From contig JAURNZ010000009.1 of NCBI GenBank assembly GCA_030829925.1, positions 1 through 8,553 on the forward strand: a stretch of 8,553 nt of DNA, written 5' to 3'. Of this stretch, positions 1 through 6,568 are shown one piece after another. The DNA is from Gammaproteobacteria bacterium. GTDB lineage: Bacteria; Pseudomonadota; Gammaproteobacteria; Comchoanobacterales; Comchoanobacteraceae. The notes under the pieces were generated by a model. That model had not been told where the DNA came from and searched no databases. It saw only the letters and a list, made by a program, of their open reading frames with translations. Numbering within the stretch: position 1 is the stretch's first letter; every line of letters begins with the position of its first letter. The translations under genes were made by a program, and so were the position numbers.

Positions 1-609
1 TCTATGAATGATATTTAAATATCTTGTTTTGTTAAGATACTTATTCTCAGCAGATTCACATTTTGATGTAAGCACGCTGAACTTACACCACTTTAAAAAA
101 GAAAAATCAATTTTAAACAAGAGCGCTACTAAGCCTATATTTTTTTTCCCATAATTATGATTTTCATTATAGACATCAATCAAATTTAACATTGCATGCA
201 TAAAATCACCAAAGATTGTAATGATTCCAACACAATGCCCTATGAATAACTCAAGCTCTCTATTGATAATTGATGCGAGCTTGTAAATAACATAAGATCC
301 CAGGTTAAAGGTATAAGTCCAAAAAAGATTTATCAACTGACTTTTCCATTTCATTTTTGAACAAAATTGATGAAAATACTTCCAAGATCCCTTAACTGTC
401 TGCATCGATAATAATGGTACAAATGCAAAATATCTCGCAAAAACTGCAAATATATCAAGCAACTCATGGGCAAAATGCGCTAGTATATGGTACGCACCAA
501 ATATAATGGTACAAACAAGGCTTAAGAGATAAGAACATATATTAAAAACTGCAGTAACAAACACATTGATAATATAAAGTAGTGGATGTTGATTCATTTC
601 ATGTGTCAT
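1..609 (-). CDS. Unrecognised hydrophobic, probable integral membrane protein (partial, C-terminus beyond left edge)
   Basis: An uninterrupted minus-strand frame of 203 codons opens with ATG at 609 and is still open at base 1, so the protein is incomplete. An AGGAG Shine-Dalgarno lies at 624-620, ten bases before the ATG, which supports this start. The protein is rich in Phe, Ile, Leu, Tyr, His and Cys. Apparent hydrophobic segments lie at about residues 10-39, 49-68, 92-112 and 121-142, then a more polar stretch (about 145-158), another short hydrophobic patch (159-173) and a basic region. There is no cleavable signal peptide that I can see. I recognise no family motif. It follows bamA by 45 bases on the same strand with no visible terminator, so co-transcription is likely. 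In many gammaproteobacteria skp occupies this place, but this protein does not resemble Skp, which is a small secreted chaperone. Coding is well supported by length and ribosome binding site; function is unknown. Confidence 0.75.
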   Translation of the reverse strand, partial: MTHEMNQHPLLYIINVFVTAVFNICSYLLSLVCTIIFGAYHILAHFAHELLDIFAVFARYFAFVPLLSMQTVKGSWKYFHQFCSKMKWKSQLINLFWTYTFNLGSYVIYKLASIINRELELFIGHCVGIITIFGDFMHAMLNLIDVYNENHNYGKKNIGLVALLFKIDFSFLKWCKFSVLTSKCESAENKYLNKTRYLNIIHR

Positions 610-619
610 AAACAATAAA

Positions 620-624
620 CTCCT
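620..624 (-). promoter_or_regulatory. Ribosome binding site of the unknown membrane protein
   Basis: The minus strand reads AGGAG ten bases upstream of the ATG at 609. It is the only good Shine-Dalgarno in the 45-base gap after bamA and selects this ATG over the in-frame ATG four codons later. Confidence 0.6.
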
Positions 625-654
625 TTAGGGCCTGATATTAGCTCAACCATATAT

Positions 655-2925
655 TTAAAAATCCATACCTAAAGCAAAGTCAATCTCATTAAAATCATCG
701 CCTGCTTTATCATTGAATGCTTTAGCAAATGTAAATCCGATGGGTAACTGTCCCATTCTCAATAAAATCATAAGTCCATATGAACCTCGCAAATCATCTG
801 CATCGAAATGATTTTCAAACACATTACCCACATCCACAAACAATGCTGTTTCAAATGGATTATTTTCAATAAATGGTGTTGGGAAATATAAATTTGCACT
901 GAATGCAGTTAATAAATCACCACCAATCGCATCACCTTTACTATCTTTAGGACCTAATGAGTAGCCATGATAGTTTCTGACTGTACCAAAACCACCTGCA
1001 TGAAAACGTTTGAAGAACGGTAGCTCTCCTGAAAAAGTATCGTAGCCTTGCCCGTATGACACCTTAGGACTAAGCTCTAGCTTAAATTTTTCTTTAGGAT
1101 TTAGCTCATAAAGATCTACCCTATAACGATCTGTGATGGTCGCTGTATAATAAGTGATTTCATGCGGAAAAACTGGCAAACCTACTTCTAAGGAAGCATT
1201 GAACTTATTTTGATAGTTTTTTTCGTAACGAGCATGCCCTAAACCTAACTTTAGAGCAAAATTAGTATAAGAGTTACCATGGTCATTTATAAAGTTTTGG
1301 ACCTGTTGTGAATAATCATCCCTATCATTAAATTCGGTCTGTTCAATGTTAAAGCCAACATCAATCTTTGAATAACGTGTTGCAGGTATGCCATAAACCA
1401 TCGACAAACCAACATTATTCGATTTATAGTCAGTTGCTTTAGCATGATCCGTATCAATAGCCGAATAATAGAGTTTTGTTGATCTAGAAATACCATAGTC
1501 GGTAAAGAAAGGATCCAGGTGAGATAAACTCGCCGTCAGAGCAGTTTTAGTAGATTTGACCCCTAAGATGACCTGATTACCTGTGCCAAAAAAGTTTTTA
1601 AACTTTAAATCTCCTCCTAGCGTTAAACCAGCACTTTTACCCCAGCCGACTTCACCCATGATACTATTGACTGAATCTTTCTCTGATAAATCATAGTCAA
1701 TATCCACCTGATCACTAAAACCTGGAACAGGATTAATCTTATAATTCACATCCTCAAAATATTCTAACCCTAATAATCTATTTTTTGATGCATCTAATTC
1801 CTTTTGAGAAAATCGTTGACCTTCATTTTGCTTTAAGTAACGTCGAATCATCGTCGAGTTAGATAAATCATTCCCATGGAAATTTATCTTTCTAATGTGA
1901 TAAACCTTTTCAGGTTTAATATTTAGTTTAATCCTAACTTCATTTTTCTTACTATCTATGGTTTGTTCAGGAATAACAGTTGCATACGCATAACCCATGT
2001 CTTTAAGGTAGGCCTGAATAGACTGCATCAATTTCATAAGCTCTGTTCTTGAGAAAGGTTGATGCTCTATTGCCTCTTGCATAATCGCAATCGATTTTGG
2101 CAACTGCACTGACGAGTCTATCTTTAAAGACTGAACAATGTACTGATCGCCTTCATATAATTCGATGTTTACGTTTGCATAACTTGTTTTTGAATCAAGC
2201 TCAACATCTTTTTTCAAAACATCAAACTCAAGGTAGCCTCGATCATAATAATAATCATAAAGCATTGCAATCGACTGATCAAAATTAGCTTCTGAATAAA
2301 CATATGTGCCGCCTAACCAACTTAAAAGACTAAACCTTTGCATTCCTATGGCCCACTCTAAAGTGCCATCTGAATAAAGCTTATTCCCTTTGATATTAAT
2401 TGACCCATAAGTACTTTGTTTATTTTCTTCAACAACAACAGTAATTCTGACTTTCCCAATACTTTTTTTAAGATCGGGCTTGATGTCAATATTTGAGTAT
2501 CCCTTGCTTTTATATTCTTGACTAATGGCATATATAAAATGTTTAAGTTTGGTTGGATTCAGTGGCCGGCCTATTTTAATACCAATGGATTGAGCCATTT
2601 TATCCAGTTCTTTATCACCAATGGTACTATTACCCTCAAAACTAATAGAACTGATAATAGGCTCTTCTGTAAAAGTGAACGAAAGTTTTCCATCACTGTA
2701 TTGACTTGATATCGATTCAAAATATTGGCTTTCATACAACTTTTTAATTTGTCTTGAGACTGCTTCATCTGTTGCTTGATCACCAACACCAAGATCTATC
2801 CATGGGGATAATGTATCTTTTGTTAATCGATGAAGACCATTATATTCAATTGAAGAAATTTGCTTATTTTCTGCAAAACTAAATGTAATAAAAAAACATA
2901 ATAAAAGTCTAAACAGTACTCTCAC
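655..2925 (-). CDS. bamA: Outer membrane protein assembly factor BamA (Omp85)
   Basis: BamA is the beta-barrel core of the BAM complex, which folds and inserts beta-barrel proteins into the outer membrane. This 756-residue protein (E. coli: 810) begins with a signal peptide, probably cleaved after SFA at residue 18. About five POTRA domains follow (roughly 22-90, 91-168, 172-262, 264-342, 343-417), then a C-terminal barrel (about 420-756) ending in Phe, as expected of a beta-signal. The barrel shows RFHAGG (640-645), LGPK (657-660) and FVDVGNVF (696-703), all Omp85 landmarks. The usual loop-6 VRGF/Y motif reads VRNY at 649-652: the Arg is kept but the Gly is Asn. The start is GTG; no other usable start exists nearby, and AAGGTG lies five bases upstream. 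It follows cdsA by 19 bases, without the dxr and rseP genes that often separate the two. Confidence 0.97.
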   Translation of the reverse strand: MRVLFRLLLCFFITFSFAENKQISSIEYNGLHRLTKDTLSPWIDLGVGDQATDEAVSRQIKKLYESQYFESISSQYSDGKLSFTFTEEPIISSISFEGNSTIGDKELDKMAQSIGIKIGRPLNPTKLKHFIYAISQEYKSKGYSNIDIKPDLKKSIGKVRITVVVEENKQSTYGSINIKGNKLYSDGTLEWAIGMQRFSLLSWLGGTYVYSEANFDQSIAMLYDYYYDRGYLEFDVLKKDVELDSKTSYANVNIELYEGDQYIVQSLKIDSSVQLPKSIAIMQEAIEHQPFSRTELMKLMQSIQAYLKDMGYAYATVIPEQTIDSKKNEVRIKLNIKPEKVYHIRKINFHGNDLSNSTMIRRYLKQNEGQRFSQKELDASKNRLLGLEYFEDVNYKINPVPGFSDQVDIDYDLSEKDSVNSIMGEVGWGKSAGLTLGGDLKFKNFFGTGNQVILGVKSTKTALTASLSHLDPFFTDYGISRSTKLYYSAIDTDHAKATDYKSNNVGLSMVYGIPATRYSKIDVGFNIEQTEFNDRDDYSQQVQNFINDHGNSYTNFALKLGLGHARYEKNYQNKFNASLEVGLPVFPHEITYYTATITDRYRVDLYELNPKEKFKLELSPKVSYGQGYDTFSGELPFFKRFHAGGFGTVRNYHGYSLGPKDSKGDAIGGDLLTAFSANLYFPTPFIENNPFETALFVDVGNVFENHFDADDLRGSYGLMILLRMGQLPIGFTFAKAFNDKAGDDFNEIDFALGMDF

Positions 2926-2930
2926 ACCAA

Positions 2931-2936
2931 CACCTT
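2931..2936 (-). promoter_or_regulatory. Ribosome binding site of bamA (GTG start)
   Basis: The minus strand reads AAGGTG five bases before the GTG at 2925. The next in-frame Met is residue 110, well past the signal peptide, so this site together with the signal peptide fixes the GTG as the start. Confidence 0.6.
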
Positions 2937-2944
2937 TTTTGAAA

Positions 2945-3682
2945 TTATACTAGTTTGTATTGTAAACAAATAAAACCAACAAACCAAGTAGCAATCAAAC
3001 TATCCAATCGATCCAATAAGCCCCCATGGCCTGGAAAAATTTGACTACTATCTTTTACACCAGCAGAGCGCTTTAAAACACTTTCGAATAAATCGCCCCA
3101 GATCCCGGCCAATACAAGCATGATTGCTATGATCATTGGCAGCCAAATCCATATAACACCGCAAACCAATGCAGCTACAAACCCAGCCAATGTCTTATTT
3201 GGTGAGATGCTTTGTACGAACTTACGCTTACCATACTTTGAGCCAACTAGATATGCTACTGAATCTGAAACCCAAGTTAATAATGTAATATTAAGCAATA
3301 GACTTGGGGATGACAACCAGATCAACCAAGCAGCATATAAGCCAATCAATATCTGGAAACACATAAATTTTGAACATACATTAAAGGGCCATGGTTTGAG
3401 ATACCTTACAACGACCAATGTTAGCAACCAAGAAATAATTCCTAAATATAGCAATACAAATTTAGCCTTCAAACCAATGAGTAGTGACACAACAATACAT
3501 ATAGAACCAAACCAAAAGACTTGATTTACTGACATATGATTGAGTTCATAGACAGCAAAAAATGCTACAACGGCTAGGCATAACAGCATCAACCAATATG
3601 GCGCATACAACATCAACCCACAAACCATTGGTGCACCAATGGCAACAACAACCATCCGCTTATACAGATTGTGCATAAGCAT
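2945..3682 (-). CDS. cdsA: Phosphatidate cytidylyltransferase (CDP-diacylglycerol synthase)
   Basis: This inner-membrane enzyme makes CDP-diacylglycerol from phosphatidic acid and CTP, the branch-point precursor of bacterial phospholipids. With the ATG at 3682 the protein has 245 residues and about eight hydrophobic segments. The family signature is complete near the C-terminus: S201, K204-R205, K210-D211, P217-x-H219-G-G and D224-R225-x-D227. A second conserved block includes the WVSD of residues 137-140 and SPNKT at 160-164. The frame stays open upstream to 3775, but that extension only repeats uppS coding sequence in another frame, and family members begin shortly before the first membrane segment. 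ATG 3676 is an equally possible start, giving 243 residues. Either start overlaps the end of uppS (stop at 3660-3662) by 17 to 23 bases, suggesting translational coupling. It is somewhat shorter than E. coli CdsA (285 residues), mostly in loops. Confidence 0.95.
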   Translation of the reverse strand: MLMHNLYKRMVVVAIGAPMVCGLMLYAPYWLMLLCLAVVAFFAVYELNHMSVNQVFWFGSICIVVSLLIGLKAKFVLLYLGIISWLLTLVVVRYLKPWPFNVCSKFMCFQILIGLYAAWLIWLSSPSLLLNITLLTWVSDSVAYLVGSKYGKRKFVQSISPNKTLAGFVAALVCGVIWIWLPMIIAIMLVLAGIWGDLFESVLKRSAGVKDSSQIFPGHGGLLDRLDSLIATWFVGFICLQYKLV

Positions 3683-4388
3683 TTTCAAGTCCAAAGCGAC
3701 GTTGACGTTTTGCAAAGTTTTTGATTGCCTCAAAAAGATCGTATTTATTGTAATCTGGCCATAATTTAGAATCAAAATACAGCTCTGTATAAGCTAATTG
3801 CCACAAGATAAAGTTGCTTATTCGAAATTCACCACCTGTTCTAATCATCAAGTCAGGTTCGGTGCCGAAGTCATTGTTAATTAAATCTGAAATTGTTTTT
3901 TCATCTAACTTATCAATATTAAATGTATCTTCTTTACAACCGATCGCAATTGATTTGAGTGTGTTTGTGATTTGCCATCGACCACTATAATTGATAGCCA
4001 AATTCAGCTTAAGCTTTGTACAATGACGGGTTTTAAATTCTGCTTCTCTTGCTAAAACCACTAACTCTGTGGATAGACCTTTAAGGTCCCCTACAAACTT
4101 TAATTTAACACCATTTTCTGCTAACTGATCTGTTTCTTTAAGCAAACATTCTTTAAACAACTTAATTAGTGCAGTTATTTCAGCCTGAGAACGTTGGTGG
4201 TTTTCCTTACTAAAAGCGAATAATGTCAATGTTTCAATTTCTTTTTCAACTGCGCCTTTGATCACATCTCGAACAGCATTAATGCCATAGCGATGACCAT
4301 CCCACCTATGTCTACAATGGTTTTCCTGAGACCAACGACCATTGCCATCCATGATGATAGCGATGTGCCTCGGCAGAAGATTAGACAC
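3660..4388 (-). CDS. uppS: Undecaprenyl diphosphate synthase (cis-prenyltransferase)
   Basis: UppS condenses isopentenyl diphosphate units onto farnesyl diphosphate to make the C55 lipid carrier used for peptidoglycan and other wall polymers. The 242-residue protein has the expected length. Motifs: IAIIMDGNGRW (9-19) with catalytic D14, N16 and R18; GH at 31-32; FAFSKEN (57-63) with R66; NYSGRW (133-138); and PDLMIRTGGE (178-187), then RISNF (189-193) and TELYF (201-205) with E202. Two usually conserved positions differ: the Trp of SSENW is His64, and the His of GGEHRIS is Phe188. The start codon is GTG, overlapping the frr stop by eight bases. AGGA at 4400-4397, within frr, is its likely ribosome binding site. 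Its end overlaps cdsA. The overall match makes the assignment safe; whether the substitutions change activity is unknown. Confidence 0.96.
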   Translation of the reverse strand: MSNLLPRHIAIIMDGNGRWSQENHCRHRWDGHRYGINAVRDVIKGAVEKEIETLTLFAFSKENHQRSQAEITALIKLFKECLLKETDQLAENGVKLKFVGDLKGLSTELVVLAREAEFKTRHCTKLKLNLAINYSGRWQITNTLKSIAIGCKEDTFNIDKLDEKTISDLINNDFGTEPDLMIRTGGEFRISNFILWQLAYTELYFDSKLWPDYNKYDLFEAIKNFAKRQRRFGLENAYAQSV

Positions 4389-4938
4389 TCGTTAAATCCT
4401 GCTCCTTTGCAGCCAATAACTCATCTAGTTCTTTGATAAATTGATCAGTCAAAGCTTGTATTTTAACACCTGCTTGTCTTTCATCATCTTCAGTAACTTC
4501 TTTGTCTTGTAATAACTTTTTCACATCAGATATGGCCTGACGACGAGCATTTCTAATACTGATACGATTATTCTCAGCCTCAGACTTTGCAACCTTAACC
4601 AATTCCTGTCTTCTTTCTGCTGTTAACAGTGGCAAAGGCACTCTAACTGTGCCGCCATTTACCACAGGATTCACACCTAGGTTGGAAATCTTAATAGCCT
4701 TCTCAATGACTTGAACCATCGTTTTCTCCCATGGAGTTACCGCTAGAGTTCTTGCATCTTCAACAGATATATTAGACATTTGTTTTAAAGGGGTTTCTTG
4801 TCCATAGTGATCAACACGAATATGATCCAGTAAATTTGGATGCGCTCTACCACTACGAAGTTTTTTCATTTCAACTGAAAAACTCTCAACCGATTTCTTC
4901 ATTTTTTCAGAACATTCGTCTAAAACCAATTCGATCAT
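4381..4938 (-). CDS. frr: Ribosome recycling factor (RRF)
   Basis: RRF works with EF-G to split post-termination ribosomes so that subunits can be reused. The 185-residue length matches E. coli RRF exactly. The N-terminal helix of the three-helix bundle leads to KKLRSGRAHPNLLD (25-38). The small beta domain contains YGQETPL (45-51), SVEDARTL (58-65) and the RVPLP motif (99-103). The C-terminal helices follow, with conserved basic residues R125, R129 and R132-R133 in RNARRQA and the acidic KEVTEDDER block (146-154). The ATG at 4938 has GGAG six bases upstream. It sits 14 bases after pyrH and overlaps the uppS start by eight bases. Nothing is unusual; the gene position pyrH-frr-uppS is standard. 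Confidence 0.98.
   Translation of the reverse strand: MIELVLDECSEKMKKSVESFSVEMKKLRSGRAHPNLLDHIRVDHYGQETPLKQMSNISVEDARTLAVTPWEKTMVQVIEKAIKISNLGVNPVVNGGTVRVPLPLLTAERRQELVKVAKSEAENNRISIRNARRQAISDVKKLLQDKEVTEDDERQAGVKIQALTDQFIKELDELLAAKEQDLTSV
4397..4406 (-). promoter_or_regulatory. Ribosome binding site region of uppS inside frr
   Basis: The minus strand carries AGGAG (4406-4402) and AGGA (4400-4397) close together. The second lies eight bases before the GTG at 4388. This supports a GTG start overlapping the end of frr, since the next in-frame Met (residue 13) falls inside the catalytic motif. Confidence 0.55.
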
Positions 4939-4952
4939 TTAACTCTCCACTA

Positions 4953-5666
4953 TTAACTTACTAAAGTACCTTCATCCTTACCAGTAAGGATATTCAATAA
5001 TGCATTGGGTTTTGTAATATTAAAAACCCGAATAGGCATATTATAATCACGACATTGACAAAATGCACTTAAATCCATCACGCCTAACTCATTATCTAGT
5101 ACGTCTTGGTAGCTCAACTTTTTGAGTAATTTGGCATCTTTATTCTTCATTGGATCAGAACAATACACACCATCTACATGCGTTGCTTTAAGTAAAACAT
5201 CTGCATTGATTTCAATCGCTCTTAAGCTTGCAGCTGAGTCGGTTGTGACCAATGGATTTCCAGTACCACCAGCAAAAATAACTAATCTTCCAGCTCTTAA
5301 CTGATACATGGCTTTTCGTCGATGAAAATGATCCACAAAACCACTCATAGGAATAGCAGACATCACCCTTGACTCAACATCTTTCTTCTCAAAAATATCT
5401 CTGACCGCCAATGCATTCATTAACGTGGCCAACATACCCATCTGATCACCAGTCACTCTTTCCAAGCCTTCACCTGATAAAGCAGCGCCCCTAAAGAGAT
5501 TGCCTCCACCAAGGACAATCCCAATTTCAACACCTAGTTTGAGTGCCGCACAAACTTCATCAGCAATTCGGTTAATCACTTTGGGATCAATGCCATAAGA
5601 TACGTCACCAGCCAGTGCTTCACCACTTAGCTTGATAATGACACGTTTGAATTTTGCGGTTTTCAT
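4953..5666 (-). CDS. pyrH: Uridylate kinase (UMP kinase)
   Basis: PyrH phosphorylates UMP to UDP with ATP in pyrimidine nucleotide synthesis. It belongs to the amino acid kinase fold and acts in the cytoplasm, normally as a hexamer. The 237-residue protein shows KLSGEAL (12-18), the glycine-rich GGGNLFRG (53-60), GDQMGMLATLMNALA (73-87), FAGGTGNP (131-138) followed by TTDSAA (141-146), and a C-terminal block with MDLSA (197-201) and NITKP (216-220). All are typical of bacterial UMP kinases. The ATG lies two bases after the tsf stop, and its ribosome binding site must lie within the end of tsf, where only weak purine-rich sequence is visible, so its translation may be coupled to tsf. Confidence 0.98.
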   Translation of the reverse strand: MKTAKFKRVIIKLSGEALAGDVSYGIDPKVINRIADEVCAALKLGVEIGIVLGGGNLFRGAALSGEGLERVTGDQMGMLATLMNALAVRDIFEKKDVESRVMSAIPMSGFVDHFHRRKAMYQLRAGRLVIFAGGTGNPLVTTDSAASLRAIEINADVLLKATHVDGVYCSDPMKNKDAKLLKKLSYQDVLDNELGVMDLSAFCQCRDYNMPIRVFNITKPNALLNILTGKDEGTLVS

Positions 5667-5668
5667 GT

Positions 5669-6544
5669 CTACTTATCTTCGACTTGTTTACGAACTTCCT
5701 CTGCAAAGTTTTCAACTTTCTTTTCCATGCCTTCACCAACTTCATATCGGATGAAATGTGTAATTTGAGCATTTTTTGACTTAAGATAATCTGCAACGGT
5801 TTGACTAGGATCTTTCACAAATGATTGACCAACAAGACAAATTTCATTTAAAGCCTTACTCACTTTCCCATGAAGAATTTTTTCGATAATGTCCGCTGGT
5901 TTATTTAAATCTTTTACTTGTGCTTCACAAACCGATTTTTCTTTATTCACAAGCTCTTCAGGCAAATCATCTGAACTAATAGCCTTTGGACTAACAGCAG
6001 CAATGTGCATAGCGATGTCTTTGCCCACTTCATCATTGTCTGAACTAATTGAAACTAAAACACCTATCTTACGACCATGCTGATAGAAACTTACTCTACC
6101 CTCAGACTCGATTAAATTAATTCTTCTTAGTTGAATGTTTTCACCTAACTTCAAAACAAGCTGTTGACGCGTTTCTTCAAATGTAACATCACCATCTTTT
6201 GCAGCTAACAATGCTTGCGTATCTTCTGTTGCAAGTTCAAGTGCAGTTTTCGCAAGTGAATCTGCAAATGCTACAAAAACTTCATTGCCGGCAACAAAGT
6301 CTGTTTCGCAGTTAATTTCAATCATAGCTGCTTTCTTATGATCTTCTGAAGTAGCCACTACGATCAATCCCTCGGTAGCAGATCGATCACTCTTGCTCAC
6401 CGCTTTTGCAAGACCAGTTTTTCTCATTTCCTCAACAGCCTTCTCAATGTCACCACCGGCCTTTTCGAGTGCTTTTTTACATTCGAGCAAACCAACGTTA
6501 GTCATTTTTCTTAGCTTAGCAATATCCTTCGTATTTATTGACAT
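5669..6544 (-). CDS. tsf: Translation elongation factor Ts
   Basis: EF-Ts is the guanine nucleotide exchange factor that regenerates EF-Tu-GTP during translation. The 291-residue protein has the N-terminal UBA-like module with LRKMTNVGLLECKKAL (11-26) and the core motif CETDFV (79-84), whose D82 and F83 correspond to the residues that enter EF-Tu. The usual ARNE after TDFV reads AGNE here, a minor change. The C-terminal domain ends with the standard VADYLK and YEVGEG motifs. The frame extends six codons upstream to a TTG at 6562, but the ATG at 6544 is the better start: it has AAAGAGG five bases upstream and gives the usual N-terminus. It follows rpsB by 24 bases, the conserved rpsB-tsf pairing. 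Confidence 0.98.
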   Translation of the reverse strand: MSINTKDIAKLRKMTNVGLLECKKALEKAGGDIEKAVEEMRKTGLAKAVSKSDRSATEGLIVVATSEDHKKAAMIEINCETDFVAGNEVFVAFADSLAKTALELATEDTQALLAAKDGDVTFEETRQQLVLKLGENIQLRRINLIESEGRVSFYQHGRKIGVLVSISSDNDEVGKDIAMHIAAVSPKAISSDDLPEELVNKEKSVCEAQVKDLNKPADIIEKILHGKVSKALNEICLVGQSFVKDPSQTVADYLKSKNAQITHFIRYEVGEGMEKKVENFAEEVRKQVEDK

Positions 6545-6549
6545 ATTAA

Positions 6550-6556
6550 CCTCTTT
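6550..6556 (-). promoter_or_regulatory. Ribosome binding site of tsf
   Basis: The minus strand reads AAAGAGG five bases before the ATG at 6544. It lies downstream of the alternative TTG start at 6562, so it decides in favour of the ATG. Confidence 0.7.
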
Positions 6557-6568
6557 ATACAATCTTAA

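Noticed and set aside
620..640. AGGGCCT palindrome in the bamA downstream gap as a terminator
   Set aside because: It has no loop and no T-run, and part of the gap is the ribosome binding site of the next gene.
2944..2949. Perfect TATAAT on the minus strand just before bamA, as a bamA promoter
   Set aside because: No -35 lies at a suitable distance, it overlaps the cdsA stop codon, and a transcript from it would begin right at the ribosome binding site. Chance is likely in AT-rich DNA.
3120..3524. Plus-strand open frame of 134 codons inside cdsA
   Set aside because: It is antisense to a confidently identified gene, has no recognisable motif and no good ribosome binding site.
3683..3775. N-terminal extension of cdsA by 31 codons
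   Set aside because: It would lie wholly within uppS, has no family counterpart, and the ATG codons at 3682 and 3676 fit the usual CdsA N-terminus.
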